A stretch of DNA of 64,000 bases from an uncultured Bacteroidales bacterium (GCA_949289215.1 CASENC010000008.1:45810-109809); one strand, 5' to 3'; shown: positions 1 through 9,394, counted from the stretch's first letter. Numbers and translations: made by a program. Notes: generated by a model not told the origin, from the sequence alone.

Positions 1-390
1 CCATTCTGCATCGATAAGGTCACGCAGATTACTGTTTTGCAAAATAGCTGTTTCCACAAACGCACAACGGCAACCGGCTTTGCCGCAAGTTTCTGCCCAT
101 TGTTGCAAATCAGCCCTCACAGCAGGGTGCACAATACCGTTGAGCCTTTTCAGCGACGCATCGTCGCCAAACACACGGCTTGCAATATAACCACGGTTAA
201 TGACTCCGGTATCCGATACGGCCTCAACGCCAAATTCACGCACAAGGCTCGCTTTTATTTCTTGGGAACAATCCATCAATGCCTTGGCACGGCTGTCGCA
301 ATCATATACCTTGTAACCCATCACACGCAACATGGCCGACACAACGCTCTTGCCACTGCCTATGCCTCCCGTCAATGCTATTATTTTCAT
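1..390 (-). CDS. coaE: Dephospho-CoA kinase, C-terminal part cut by window edge
   Basis: Phosphorylates the 3'-hydroxyl of dephospho-CoA in the last step of coenzyme A synthesis, in the cytosol. The reading frame starts with MKIIALTGGIGSGKS, a P-loop in the position and form usual for CoaE. It continues with the expected substrate-side text (YDCDSRAK, then a RLNGIVHPAV segment) and about 130 residues are present. The gene is cut by the left edge of the window, so the lid and C-terminal helices cannot be seen. The ATG lies two bases after the stop of the YbbR-like gene, which fits one operon with nusB, yajC and ybbR. The identity is secure because of the P-loop plus HPAV motif. Confidence 0.93.
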   Translation of the reverse strand, partial: MKIIALTGGIGSGKSVVSAMLRVMGYKVYDCDSRAKALMDCSQEIKASLVREFGVEAVSDTGVINRGYIASRVFGDDASLKRLNGIVHPAVRADLQQWAETCGKAGCRCAFVETAILQNSNLRDLIDAEW

Positions 391-392
391 GG

Positions 393-1382
393 CTACTTTT
401 CAACTATGTATTCCACACTGTCCGAAGTTAACGATACCCCCCTACACTCTGCCGGAACTTCCACTATTTTCACCGCTACTTTACTTGTTGCGTCATTATC
501 GGGAGATTTGAGAATATCGTTATAATTCACCACGGCTTTTATATCCATCTTTTTCCCATACATACTCTGCGGCACCAGGAATGAGGCCCCAACCGTTGAA
601 GGGAATGTGATTACATTCACCCCTATAGGCAAATTCACCACATCGATATTCACATTCTGCTTCTTTGCAATCAACGGTTCAATGGGAACTTTCACCGTGA
701 CTTCGTCGGGAACAAACTTGGCACCGGCAACATGAACAAAGCCAATGGTGCGAGTCAATGTATCGGTCAAGCCGCTTTCCGATATGCGCCTTGTCTGCAC
801 CGATGTAACGTTGCCCAGTGTATTACGGTCGGAATACACTGTCACCGAATCGTCGCTAAGCATTGTTGCTCCATTTATCACATAACGGAAATCGGGCGTC
901 ACCTTGATGTCAACTTTCACCGGTACACGCTTGCCGGGCATATTGGTATATTTCACACTAAGCGAATCGGGAGAAACCGCAACCACGGCCGTAGTGTTAT
1001 TAAAGAGTCTCCGCACACGGGCAAGCATTTCTATCGATGATATTTTAAGGCTGCCGTTGCCGTCGGCACATTCAAGGAAGTCAACCGTCATGGTCGGTTC
1101 ATTTCCAAAATCGTAACGCAATAGAGACGAGCCCTTGTCGCGCACACTCACTTTCACCACATCGGGCAGTCCCGAAATGATTGTGGTACTGTCAGGCACG
1201 GCCTCCAGCTTCAATGGCAACGACAAATCTTTCTGCGTTTCATTATTAAGCGTCAGAAACAGCCAAAAAAGGAAAGATATAACAAGGCAAGTAATATACA
1301 GGATAATCGAATTGGTACGCCGCGAGTGCCTCCATGCTGCCCACGTCGTCCTTATACGCCCGATGAGTGCTTTTAACGACAT
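393..1382 (-). CDS. YbbR-like (CdaR-type) domain protein
   Basis: A single-pass inner-membrane protein with YbbR-like repeats facing the periplasm. One hydrophobic helix is seen at about residues 25-46 (IILYITCLVISFLFWLF), followed by about 280 residues of beta-rich repeats with little charge clustering. In Firmicutes YbbR/CdaR proteins control the diadenylate cyclase CdaA. In Bacteroidota the family usually lies between yajC and coaE, as here, and its partner is not established. The gene is 329 residues, normal for the Bacteroidota form. Its stop is two bases from the coaE start and its start is 138 bases from the yajC stop. The family call is firm; the role is unknown. Confidence 0.85.
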   Translation of the reverse strand: MSLKALIGRIRTTWAAWRHSRRTNSIILYITCLVISFLFWLFLTLNNETQKDLSLPLKLEAVPDSTTIISGLPDVVKVSVRDKGSSLLRYDFGNEPTMTVDFLECADGNGSLKISSIEMLARVRRLFNNTTAVVAVSPDSLSVKYTNMPGKRVPVKVDIKVTPDFRYVINGATMLSDDSVTVYSDRNTLGNVTSVQTRRISESGLTDTLTRTIGFVHVAGAKFVPDEVTVKVPIEPLIAKKQNVNIDVVNLPIGVNVITFPSTVGASFLVPQSMYGKKMDIKAVVNYNDILKSPDNDATSKVAVKIVEVPAECRGVSLTSDSVEYIVEK

Positions 1383-1520
1383 AATCTCTTATTGTGGTGG
1401 TACTAAAGTGAAAAGCCATTCCACACTCACAGGTTGTTGAATGGCTCATTATAATATCGCGTATCCCCCCCGAAGTGTGTCTATATTCAAACACACTTAT
1501 TTGGGGCTGCTGTTCTGTTA

Positions 1521-1868
1521 TTACTTGTTTTCGGTAGCTGCCGCACTTGCATTGTTGGCATCTTCTGCCGAAGGATATACCGAGTTCTTGTCAATACGTA
1601 TTTTAACATTGTCGGAAATCTCAAGCAGGAACGAGTTTTCTTTGATATCCCTGATTTTACCGTAAATGCCACCGGCAGTAATAACCTTGGAACCTACCGT
1701 CAGCCCCTCACGGAACTTCTTGATTTCTTTTTGTTTCTTTGACTGCGGACGAATCATGAAAAAGTAGAAAATAGCTATCAATGCTATAATCATGATAAAA
1801 CTTTCCCAACCGGTTCCGGCTGCCGTCCCGCCATTAGAAGTCTGCAATAAGATAAAATTCAATACCAT
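1521..1868 (-). CDS. yajC: Preprotein translocase subunit YajC
   Basis: Accessory subunit of the Sec translocon (with SecDF) in the inner membrane. The 115-residue protein has one membrane helix at about residues 24-40 (IMIIALIAIFYFFMI) followed at once by the signature RPQSKKQKEIKKFREGL. A small SH3-like part follows (VITAGGIYGKI). A short, low-complexity polar tail rich in Ala and Asn ends the protein. Length and order of parts are normal for YajC. It lies between nusB and the YbbR-like gene on the same strand, and a promoter-like sequence sits just upstream, at 1907-1914, so it may be expressed on its own as well as with nusB. Confidence 0.95.
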   Translation of the reverse strand: MVLNFILLQTSNGGTAAGTGWESFIMIIALIAIFYFFMIRPQSKKQKEIKKFREGLTVGSKVITAGGIYGKIRDIKENSFLLEISDNVKIRIDKNSVYPSAEDANNASAAATENK

Positions 1869-1906
1869 TTTGTGTATCAGTTATAACAGTTAATATTCAA
1901 TGTGTG

Positions 1907-1914
1907 CAAAAATA
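1907..1914 (-). promoter_or_regulatory. -7 promoter element before yajC
   Basis: Read on the minus strand this is TATTTTTG, a match to the Bacteroidota -7 consensus TAnnTTTG, 39 bases before the yajC ATG. No clear -33 TTTG is seen at 19-20 bases, since that region lies inside the nusB stop area, so the site is a weaker prediction. Confidence 0.4.
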
Positions 1915-1924
1915 GCAATTTATC

Positions 1925-2854
1925 TCATTCCTTCACTATAATGCGCTCCTCTTTTAAGTAATTTATAATAGAATTTAATATTCCATTCACAAATTGTCCA
2001 CTGCGCGGAGTGCTGTAATATTTTGCTATTTCGATATATTCGTTAAGCGTAACACGTGTCGGTATGGCCGGATAGTTTAGCACTTCGGTTATTGCCACAT
2101 CCATTACCACACGGTCCATGAAAGCCACGCGATCGGCATCCCAGTTCTCGGTTACTATAAACCTGTTGATTAAATTGTCGCAGCGTTCACGTCCCATCAC
2201 CGCCTGCGAAAACAACTGCTCACCAAACAAGCTGTCTTCTTCATCCTTATACATCGGCATGAAAGCCTTCTCACTGTTAGTTTCAAAACGCTTTATCGTC
2301 TTGAGTACAAACGTACCTATTGTTTCAAGGTCATCGTTCCAATAAACCGATTTTGATTCAAGTTGATCGACGAAATCATCATCTACAAGCACCACCTTCT
2401 TCAGCAAATCACGCCATAATTCACAGTCGGCAACAAAATCATTACCCGGCTTAGACATATAATCGGCATAAATCTCCGACTTCACCACCTTATCAAGGAG
2501 CAACTTCAAGAAAATGTCATCGTCATGCCACGTCAGCTTGTTCTCCTTTTGATATTCGGTGTATGCCGAACTGGCTCGCAGTTTCTTTATAAACAAGTTA
2601 TTGACAAACTTCATATTGGGATGTAAATCCTCTTCACTCGGCAAATACTTGTTTCGTGCAGCGTCAAGACGGCGATCTTGCGTATCGGTCAATTCCACCA
2701 TTAGCACGAATATGTAATTATATAACCGATAAGCCATCTCAAGGCTTTTTTTCAACTCTTTTTTTGCATCGACAAACGACTTCTCCTCCTGCGTCAGAAA
2801 GTAAGAATAAAGCATTTGCACGACTTTAATTCTAATCAATATGCGGTTTATCAT
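1925..2854 (-). CDS. nusB: Transcription antitermination protein NusB, long Bacteroidota form
   Basis: RNA-binding antitermination factor that works with NusE (S10) on boxA of rRNA leader transcripts. The protein is 309 residues, about twice the E. coli length, as is usual in Bacteroidota. The N-terminal part starts with MINRILIRIKVVQMLYSYF. The canonical C-terminal NusB part follows, with AITEVLNYPAIPTRVTLNEY and the closing FVNGILN. The start is preceded by a promoter-like element at 2891-2898. Downstream on the same strand are yajC, a YbbR-like gene and coaE. This order is common in the order Bacteroidales. Confidence 0.95.
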   Translation of the reverse strand: MINRILIRIKVVQMLYSYFLTQEEKSFVDAKKELKKSLEMAYRLYNYIFVLMVELTDTQDRRLDAARNKYLPSEEDLHPNMKFVNNLFIKKLRASSAYTEYQKENKLTWHDDDIFLKLLLDKVVKSEIYADYMSKPGNDFVADCELWRDLLKKVVLVDDDFVDQLESKSVYWNDDLETIGTFVLKTIKRFETNSEKAFMPMYKDEEDSLFGEQLFSQAVMGRERCDNLINRFIVTENWDADRVAFMDRVVMDVAITEVLNYPAIPTRVTLNEYIEIAKYYSTPRSGQFVNGILNSIINYLKEERIIVKE

Positions 2855-2890
2855 AAAACTTTATGTGTTTACATTTCTCAAAATCGGGTG

Positions 2891-2898
2891 CAAAATTA
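2891..2898 (-). promoter_or_regulatory. -7 promoter element before nusB
   Basis: On the minus strand this reads TAATTTTG (TAnnTTTG), 37 bases before the nusB ATG in the short gap after rlmB. A -33 TTG at the normal distance is not obvious. It probably starts the nusB-yajC-ybbR-coaE transcript. Confidence 0.5.
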
Positions 2899-2927
2899 CC
2901 AAAAAATACACAATAATGAAAGAACTT

Positions 2928-3680
2928 CTATTCTTCGTCCTTACTTAAATTGCGTTGACGCACCACTTCATATATCATTATACCGGCGGCAACCGAGACA
3001 TTAAGCGAATTAATGTGCCCACATTCTGGTATAGACACAAGCCCGTCGCACAAGCGCAATACTTCATCGGATATCCCCTTTTCCTCAGAACCAAGAACTA
3101 TGGCAACAGGTGATGTGTAATCAGGAGCTAAATAGCTCTGTGCGGCTTTTTCCGATGCCCCATACACCTTGTATCCACTGTCTTTAAGGAATTTCACAGC
3201 CCACACAAGGCTGTGTTCACGGCACACAGGCAGATAATGCAAGGCTCCGGCCGATGTCTTTATTGCATCGGCACCAACACTCACACTACCGCGCTCGGGA
3301 ATGATTACGGCATCTACTCCGGCACAATCGCACGTGCGCGCTATCGCTCCAAAATTGCGCACGTCGGTAATCCCGTCAAGCAAAACCACAAAAGGCACAC
3401 GCCCACTTTCGTAAAGTTGCGGAACAAGGTGTTCAAGCTTATAATATGACACTGCCGACAAGAATGCCAACACACCCTGGTGATTCTTGCGCGTGATACG
3501 GTTGATTTTCTCCACCGGCACTTTTTGCACCACTACCCTGTTTTCCCGTGCAACCCTCAGCAATTCCTCGGCAAGACTGCTTGCAATATCTTTTTTTATC
3601 AATATCTTGTCAATCTCCTTTCCGGCCTCGATTGCTTCAATTACGGCATGAATTCCGAATATATATTTGTTTTCTTCCAT
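2928..3680 (-). CDS. rlmB: 23S rRNA guanosine-2'-O-methyltransferase RlmB (TrmH/SpoU family)
   Basis: Methylates the 2'-hydroxyl of a conserved guanosine in 23S rRNA (G2251 in E. coli) using S-adenosylmethionine. An N-terminal substrate-binding part (YIFGIHAVIEAI) is followed by the knotted SPOUT domain. All three SpoU motifs are visible: LDGITDVRNFGAIARTC near residue 103, LGSEEKGI near 195 and IPECGHINSLNVSVAAGI near 215. At 250 residues it is of normal length. The ATG abuts the recN stop with no gap, so it is the last gene of the dnaN-to-recN run. The exact target nucleotide is inferred from the family. Confidence 0.92.
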   Translation of the reverse strand: MEENKYIFGIHAVIEAIEAGKEIDKILIKKDIASSLAEELLRVARENRVVVQKVPVEKINRITRKNHQGVLAFLSAVSYYKLEHLVPQLYESGRVPFVVLLDGITDVRNFGAIARTCDCAGVDAVIIPERGSVSVGADAIKTSAGALHYLPVCREHSLVWAVKFLKDSGYKVYGASEKAAQSYLAPDYTSPVAIVLGSEEKGISDEVLRLCDGLVSIPECGHINSLNVSVAAGIMIYEVVRQRNLSKDEE

Positions 3681-5354
3681 TTATTTGATGTTGTTTAAAA
3701 GTATTTTGGCATTGTCTATGGCTGCATCGCTCACTATGTCGCCACTAAGCATGGCGGCTATTTCCATCACCCTCTCGTTATCGTCCAATCTGCGCACCGA
3801 AGTGTGGGTCGAATCGGCCGTGTCTTGTTTATACACTTTGAAATGATTGTCACCCTTTGCTGCCACTTGCGGCAAGTGCGTGATGGTTATCACTTGAATG
3901 TTGCGGCTTATCTCTTTCATCAAATCCCCCATACGGTTGGCAATGTCGCCCGATACGCCCGTATCTACCTCGTCGAAAATAATCGTAGGCAACTTCATGC
4001 TTTTTGCTATAATCGACTTTATGCACAACATAAGCCGCGAAATCTCACCTCCCGATGCCGTAGTCTCGACAGGCATTAGCGGTTGTTGCTTGTTGAACGA
4101 AAAAAGGAACTTCACAGCATCAATGCCGCTTGATGAGAACGGTACCTGTTCAAACTCGATTTTGAATTGCAGGTTTTTCATGCCAAGCGGAATGGCAAGT
4201 TCTTTCAAATTTCTCTCAAAAACGGCCGACGTTTCATGCCTGCGCTTCGACAACTTGGCGGCAATGCCAGCCACCACCCCGGCCTGCACCGACAATTCTT
4301 TCTTTAAACGGGCTATTTCTTCATCGGAATTATCTATTTCAGATAATTGCGCCTCATAATCGTTCTGCAATGCTATAAGTTCATCAACCGACTGCACTTT
4401 ATGCTTGTTTTCAAGCGAGTATATGTTGCTTAATCGCTCACTCACCCGTGCCAATTCGGCCGGATCGTCCACAAGGTTGCTTTGCAGTGTGGATATTGTG
4501 CGAGCCATATCCTTCAAGTCGATTATAACCGCGTCAAGACGCTCACCCATATCACCCACTTCATCGCAAATTTGAGTAAGATGCGACAAGTTGGCGGCAA
4601 CCGAAGCCAACCCGCCAAGCACCGAAACGGCATTTTCATCGTCGCCGTCAAGCAACTGTTCGCATTGCCACAGGTTGTTTTTTATTTCATTTACGTTGCT
4701 CAACCTGCGTTCCGCGGCCTCAAGCTCCACATCTTCACCCGGTTGCAAATTCAATTCCTTGATTTGCGACAATTGGAAGCGTAAATAATCCTCTTCCGAC
4801 TTGCGCCGTTCGTTACTTTCGACCAAGCTCTTTATTCGGGCTTCGATTTGACGGTATTTCTCATATTCCTTACCGTAATTTACAAGCAAGCCCTTATCGG
4901 GATGCAGGTTGTCAAGTATGCTTAACTGGTAGCGGTGGCTCGCCAGCAACATATTGCTGTGCTGTGAATGTATGTCGATAAGCTGCACCGACAATGCCCT
5001 CATAACCGGTAGTGTCACCGGTGTATCATTGACAAATGCCCGAGTGCGCCCATTCGGTGAAATTTCTCGTCTCAAAATACACTCGCCCCCATCATAATAC
5101 TCAATATCATTATCGGCAAAAAATTGCTGTAAACCGTATTCATCGATGTCGAATACCACCTCTATCACCGATTTCTTGTCAACAGCCCTTATTGCCCTTG
5201 ATTCAACTTTGTCACCCAATATTAGCGACAACGCACCCATCATTATCGACTTTCCGGCACCGGTCTCGCCGGTTATAATCGTCAATCCCGGCTCAAATTC
5301 TATTTCAAGCTTGTCGATTAGTGCGTAATTCGATATTTTCAATTGCTTTAGCAT
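3681..5354 (-). CDS. recN: DNA repair protein RecN
   Basis: SMC-like ATPase that acts in recombinational repair of double-strand breaks. The N-terminal Walker A is seen as TGETGAGKSIMMGAL near residue 30. Two long helical, coiled-coil stretches lie at about 150-230 and 300-370. The C-terminal ABC signature TASGGEISRLMLCIK and Walker B IIFDEVDTGVSG lie near residues 430-470. At 557 residues it is a normal length. It is 12 bases after the DUF4835 gene and directly abuts rlmB, so all three genes are very likely in one transcript. Confidence 0.97.
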   Translation of the reverse strand: MLKQLKISNYALIDKLEIEFEPGLTIITGETGAGKSIMMGALSLILGDKVESRAIRAVDKKSVIEVVFDIDEYGLQQFFADNDIEYYDGGECILRREISPNGRTRAFVNDTPVTLPVMRALSVQLIDIHSQHSNMLLASHRYQLSILDNLHPDKGLLVNYGKEYEKYRQIEARIKSLVESNERRKSEEDYLRFQLSQIKELNLQPGEDVELEAAERRLSNVNEIKNNLWQCEQLLDGDDENAVSVLGGLASVAANLSHLTQICDEVGDMGERLDAVIIDLKDMARTISTLQSNLVDDPAELARVSERLSNIYSLENKHKVQSVDELIALQNDYEAQLSEIDNSDEEIARLKKELSVQAGVVAGIAAKLSKRRHETSAVFERNLKELAIPLGMKNLQFKIEFEQVPFSSSGIDAVKFLFSFNKQQPLMPVETTASGGEISRLMLCIKSIIAKSMKLPTIIFDEVDTGVSGDIANRMGDLMKEISRNIQVITITHLPQVAAKGDNHFKVYKQDTADSTHTSVRRLDDNERVMEIAAMLSGDIVSDAAIDNAKILLNNIK

Positions 5355-5366
5355 TGCCTCGGCACA

Positions 5367-6293
5367 TTATTTTTTCTCTGTTTTCTTTATTTTATCGAGC
5401 CGTGTACCTTCTGTGGGGTAAAGCGGATACAACAACTCATACACTTTCGATTTCTCGGTGGTTCCGGCTTCAGAATATATGTTCACCAGTTCATCGAGCT
5501 TTGCATCCCTGAAAATCGACAGGCACACACTCATCGGCGCAGCATCATACACCTTCTTCAGCTCTTCGATGCAAGCTGTAACTGTGGCGCGCCCTTTATC
5601 TACACTCACGGCCATTTGGTCAAGCCCCAGGCGGTGATAATTATAAAGTATGGTGCGTATCCCGTGAGTGGCATTGTCGGTATAGGCACTTAGCACCGCA
5701 CTGCGGTTCTTATTATCCTCGAATGCTTTCCAACCGGTTTCGCCCGAACTTTGCGCAAGTCGAACCACGTTCGCCGCCAACTCATAATACGGTGTGCCGC
5801 CATCAGGAGAGAAAGTATCAAAGTCCATTGCTATAATCATGAAACAATAAAAATTGATAATCGCCGTCAGGTTACTTTCCATCGACATTTCGGAATACAC
5901 CAACGGTTCATTCTCGACATAAGTGAATTCCACATTCGAGTCCTTAAAATTAAGCACCGTAGTTGTGTAAGAGCTGTTATATACAGGCCGCATCGACTGC
6001 ACTTGCAGGTCACCGGTCATCTTGTCGCCATCATAACTTTTTATGGTAAAATACATTCGGCATTCTATCCGTTCGTTTGCCATGAACTGGGCATTAGTCC
6101 ATTTGTTGGTGTTTACATATTCGGCAATTGCCTGTTTGAGTGTTTCAAACACTTCTTTCGAAGAATTTTCTATTTGATCGGCATTTACCTCCACCGTGCA
6201 ATTCAATTCCTGTGCATTTGCGGCAAATGCTGCAACAATGCACAATATTGCTGCACAATACAGTTTCCTTATGCAAACGGCAACATAGCTCAT
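5367..6293 (-). CDS. DUF4835 family protein, PorD-like type IX secretion component
   Basis: A secreted or periplasmic protein of 308 residues. It has an N-terminal signal peptide (LYCAAILCIVAAFAANAQ) with probable cleavage after AQ, followed by ELNCTVEVNADQI, the typical opening of DUF4835 proteins. From memory, members of this family are named PorD, a periplasmic protein linked to type IX secretion. The ATG overlaps the coaBC stop by four bases, and recN follows after 12. A secreted protein with a T9SS-like tail is encoded at 39.66 kb, so a working type IX system in this genome is plausible. The family call is firm; the T9SS role is from the literature on homologues. Confidence 0.85.
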   Translation of the reverse strand: MSYVAVCIRKLYCAAILCIVAAFAANAQELNCTVEVNADQIENSSKEVFETLKQAIAEYVNTNKWTNAQFMANERIECRMYFTIKSYDGDKMTGDLQVQSMRPVYNSSYTTTVLNFKDSNVEFTYVENEPLVYSEMSMESNLTAIINFYCFMIIAMDFDTFSPDGGTPYYELAANVVRLAQSSGETGWKAFEDNKNRSAVLSAYTDNATHGIRTILYNYHRLGLDQMAVSVDKGRATVTACIEELKKVYDAAPMSVCLSIFRDAKLDELVNIYSEAGTTEKSKVYELLYPLYPTEGTRLDKIKKTEKK

Positions 6294-7504
6294 GGCATCT
6301 TCTCCATCATTACGTCGATAATGTCGCGAGCCACAAGCCGCTTGTCTTTCAAACCATATTCCCGGCAGCCACCGGCCCGCTCAATTATGGTTACATGGTT
6401 GGTATCGGTCATAAATCCAGCACCCGGCTCGTTGGGAGAATTAAGCACGATGAAGTCAAGATTTTTACGTTGCAATTTCTCGGCAGCATTGGCCATTCCG
6501 TTATCGGTTTCAAGAGCAAATCCCACAAGCACCTGCCCGTCGCGTTTCATTGCCCCAAGCGCAGCTGCAATATCGGGATTTTTCTTTAACCGTATAACCG
6601 GCACTTGGTCATGCTCACGCTTGATTTTGTGCATCGACGGGTTCTCGACGGCATAATCGGCTACAGCAGCACACATTATGGCTGCATCACAACCCGGAAA
6701 AACATTCACCGCGGCATCATGCATTTCTTGTGCCGACTCCACATTTATAACATTAATCAGTGGATGCTTTGCCTTTATTGAAACGGGGCCGCTTATCAGT
6801 GTCACATTGGCACCGCGCACAGCACATTCTTCGGCTATGGCATACCCCATTTTACCCGAAGAATAATTCCCTATGAAACGCACCGGATCGATTTTCTCAT
6901 GCGTGGGACCGGCGGTAATCATGACGTGCTTACCTGCAAGATCCTGCCCTGTGGCAAAAAAATCCTCTACAACCTTCAATATGTTTTCAGGCTCTTCCAT
7001 ACGGCCTTTGCCCACGAGGTGGCTCGCAAGCTCACCCGATGCCGGCTCAATTATGTGGTTTCCATATTCCCGCAACAATTGCAAATTACGCTGCGTGCTG
7101 GGATGGGCAAACATATCAAGATCCATTGCCGGCGCAACGAATACCGGTGCCTTGGCCGACAAGTAAGTCGTCACAAGCATATTGTCGGCAATTCCATTGG
7201 CCATTTTCCCTATCGTTGACGCTGTAGCCGGGGCTATAACCATTGCGTCGGCCCACAATCCGAGATCCACATGGCTGTTCCAACTGCCCGTGTTGGCTGT
7301 GAAGAATTCACTTATCACAGGCTTGCCGCTAAGCGACGACAATGTTACAGGAGTGATAAACTCCTTTCCTGCCGGAGTTATAACCACCTGTACCTCGGCA
7401 CCGGCCTTGATGAACAACCTGAGCAAATATACCGACTTATAAGCAGCTATGCCGCCACATATGCCCAATATGATATGTTTCCCTTTAAGCATATTCCAAT
7501 TCAC
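6290..7504 (-). CDS. coaBC: Bifunctional phosphopantothenoylcysteine decarboxylase/synthetase
   Basis: Makes 4'-phosphopantetheine in CoA synthesis: CoaB joins cysteine to 4'-phosphopantothenate and CoaC decarboxylates the product. The N-terminal flavoprotein half begins GKHIILGICGGIAAYKS and carries the FMN-contact text MVIAPATASTIGKMANGIADN. The C-terminal synthetase half starts at about residue 190 with GKHVMITAGPTHEKIDPVR and has the NYSSGKMGYAIAEE segment. At 404 residues it is the normal fusion length. It overlaps both neighbours by four bases (exonuclease upstream, DUF4835 downstream). A coaE homologue lies at the left edge of the window. Confidence 0.97.
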   Translation of the reverse strand: MNWNMLKGKHIILGICGGIAAYKSVYLLRLFIKAGAEVQVVITPAGKEFITPVTLSSLSGKPVISEFFTANTGSWNSHVDLGLWADAMVIAPATASTIGKMANGIADNMLVTTYLSAKAPVFVAPAMDLDMFAHPSTQRNLQLLREYGNHIIEPASGELASHLVGKGRMEEPENILKVVEDFFATGQDLAGKHVMITAGPTHEKIDPVRFIGNYSSGKMGYAIAEECAVRGANVTLISGPVSIKAKHPLINVINVESAQEMHDAAVNVFPGCDAAIMCAAVADYAVENPSMHKIKREHDQVPVIRLKKNPDIAAALGAMKRDGQVLVGFALETDNGMANAAEKLQRKNLDFIVLNSPNEPGAGFMTDTNHVTIIERAGGCREYGLKDKRLVARDIIDVMMEKMP

Positions 7505-8265
7505 GCTTTAGTACGTAATTTTATCGCAGTTATCACATTCTTGGTGTTTTGAGGGAAATCGCCCTGCATCATCCACCCGTAATAACCGGTGTCTTTCTTG
7601 AACACCTCTTCAACAGGCATACCTTTATACTTGCCGAAGTTAAACACTTCCACATCCTTGTCGTTGTAAACTATGCGGCCTGCAAAATCCACATTTCGTG
7701 TTTGCGATGAAAATTTCGACAAGAAATCCACATCGTTCTCAAGCGATGGATACATATCAAGCTGCGCTTTAAGCACCTCATATGTTGCACGGGTATCGGC
7801 ACAGGCCGAGTGTGCATCGTCAAGCTCTTTATGACAATAGAATCGGTAAGCAGCCGACAGTGTGCGTTGTTCCATTTTGTGGAAAATAGTCTGCACATCG
7901 ATAAACTTGCGTTTCGACAAGTTGATGCTCACGCCTGCATTCAAAAATTCCTCCACAAGCATGGGAATATCGAAACGATTGCTGTTAAACCCGGCTATGT
8001 CACACCCTTCAAACACCTGTTCAAGCGACCGCGCCACCTGCTTGAACGACGGGCAATCCTTCACATCATCATCGGTGATGTGGTGTACTGCCGTCGATTC
8101 GGGCGGAATGGGGAAACCGGGATTGATTCTCACCGTTTTGCTTTCCTCCATACCGTTGGGATAAACCTTGATATACGAAATCTCTATAATTTTATCTTTG
8201 GTGACATTGAGCCCCGTAGTTTCTACATCAAAGAATATCAACGGATTTTTAAGTTCCAGTTCCAT
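7501..8265 (-). CDS. DnaQ-like 3'-5' exonuclease
   Basis: A DEDD-family 3'-5' exonuclease of the epsilon/DnaQ type, 254 residues. Exo I is FFDVETTGLN near residue 12, Exo II is around FNSNRFDIPML near 95, and Exo III is HSACADTRATYEVL near 150. All acidic residues expected for two-metal catalysis are present. A C-terminal part of about 70 residues (FNFGKYKGMPVEEVF, then GYYGWMMQGDFPQ) is typical of the Bacteroidota form. It lies 16 bases after dnaN, so it may serve as a proofreading or repair exonuclease working with the sliding clamp. The functional link is inference. Confidence 0.9.
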   Translation of the reverse strand: MELELKNPLIFFDVETTGLNVTKDKIIEISYIKVYPNGMEESKTVRINPGFPIPPESTAVHHITDDDVKDCPSFKQVARSLEQVFEGCDIAGFNSNRFDIPMLVEEFLNAGVSINLSKRKFIDVQTIFHKMEQRTLSAAYRFYCHKELDDAHSACADTRATYEVLKAQLDMYPSLENDVDFLSKFSSQTRNVDFAGRIVYNDKDVEVFNFGKYKGMPVEEVFKKDTGYYGWMMQGDFPQNTKNVITAIKLRTKA

Positions 8266-8281
8266 GAAAAAAGTCCAAATT

Positions 8282-9394
8282 TTACAGCATCATAGGCATC
8301 AGCAGCATCAACAAGTCTTCTCCCTCGGGTTGTGAATCGGGAACGAAGATTCCTGCACGGGTCGGGTCGAGCAACTTGATAACCACAATGTCGCTGTTGA
8401 TATTCGACAATATTTCTATCAACTTTTCGTCGTTGAAACCTATCGCCATCCTCTCGCCTGCATAATCACACACAACGGTTTCCTCGGCTTTCTTCATGAA
8501 ATCAAGGTTCTCGGCAGTGAGTTTCAATTGATTTTCATCTATATCAAATTTTATCATACCGCCGGCACTCGAGAACACCGACACACGCTTCACCGCATTA
8601 AGCAGCGACACACGGTCGATGGAAATCACAAACGGATTGTTTTGCGGTATTACCGAGTTATAGTTGGGATATTTGCCATTGATGAATCGGCAAGTGAGAG
8701 TAAAATTCTCGGTCTCGAAAGTCGCACTTTTAGAGTCGAAAGTTATTTTTACGTCACCGTCGCTCTTGCCGATAATTCCGTTCAATATCGATGCAGGCTT
8801 GGACGGCAAAATAAACGATGATGTGATACCGGGCTTGAGACGGGCATTTTCAAAACGCACAAGTTTGTGGGTATCAGAAGCCACAAACGTGATATTGTCC
8901 TCCTTTATGTCCCAATATATACCCATCATAATGCGGCGCATCTCTTCGGTTCCGACGGCAAACAATGTGTAATCTATGCTTTCCTGCAATTCCTTCACCG
9001 GCATGACTATCGATTCCACCATATCTCCATGCTCCTCTTTTTGCGGGAATTCATTACCATCGATACCCGAAAAATCGAAATGCCCGTTTTGATATTTCAA
9101 CTCGATTGCAAAATTTTTGTCAACCGAAAATTCAAGTGGCTGGTCGGGGATTTCTTTCAACAATTCGAGCAAACTTTTCACATTGACTGCAAACGTACCT
9201 TCACCTTCGGCAAAATTAACTTCGACCGAAGTCGTCAAGATTGTTTCCTGGTCACTACCCGTAATAATAAGTTTGTCACCTTCGAGACTAAACAAGAAAT
9301 TGTCCAATATCGAAATTGTATTCTTGGTGTTTACGACCTTGCTCACCACCGACAAATGCGACAGGAGCAATTTGCTGGAAATGCTGAAATTCAT
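8282..9394 (-). CDS. dnaN: DNA polymerase III beta subunit (sliding clamp)
   Basis: Ring-shaped processivity factor of the replicase. The 370-residue protein opens MNFSISSKLLLSHLSVVSKV, has three clamp domains of about 120 residues, and ends in the expected beta-strand region (LDPTRAGIFVPD, then a final hydrophobic LLMLLMPMML). Length and both ends are normal. It is the first gene of a tight minus-strand run (exonuclease, coaBC, DUF4835, recN, rlmB). A -7 promoter element lies about 60 bases upstream. Confidence 0.97.
   Translation of the reverse strand: MNFSISSKLLLSHLSVVSKVVNTKNTISILDNFLFSLEGDKLIITGSDQETILTTSVEVNFAEGEGTFAVNVKSLLELLKEIPDQPLEFSVDKNFAIELKYQNGHFDFSGIDGNEFPQKEEHGDMVESIVMPVKELQESIDYTLFAVGTEEMRRIMMGIYWDIKEDNITFVASDTHKLVRFENARLKPGITSSFILPSKPASILNGIIGKSDGDVKITFDSKSATFETENFTLTCRFINGKYPNYNSVIPQNNPFVISIDRVSLLNAVKRVSVFSSAGGMIKFDIDENQLKLTAENLDFMKKAEETVVCDYAGERMAIGFNDEKLIEILSNINSDIVVIKLLDPTRAGIFVPDSQPEGEDLLMLLMPMML

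Noticed and set aside
5751-6656. Long open frame on the plus strand opposite the DUF4835 and coaBC genes
   Set aside because: It is rich in Arg, His and Cys as expected of an antisense frame, has no domain, and both opposite genes are clear families.
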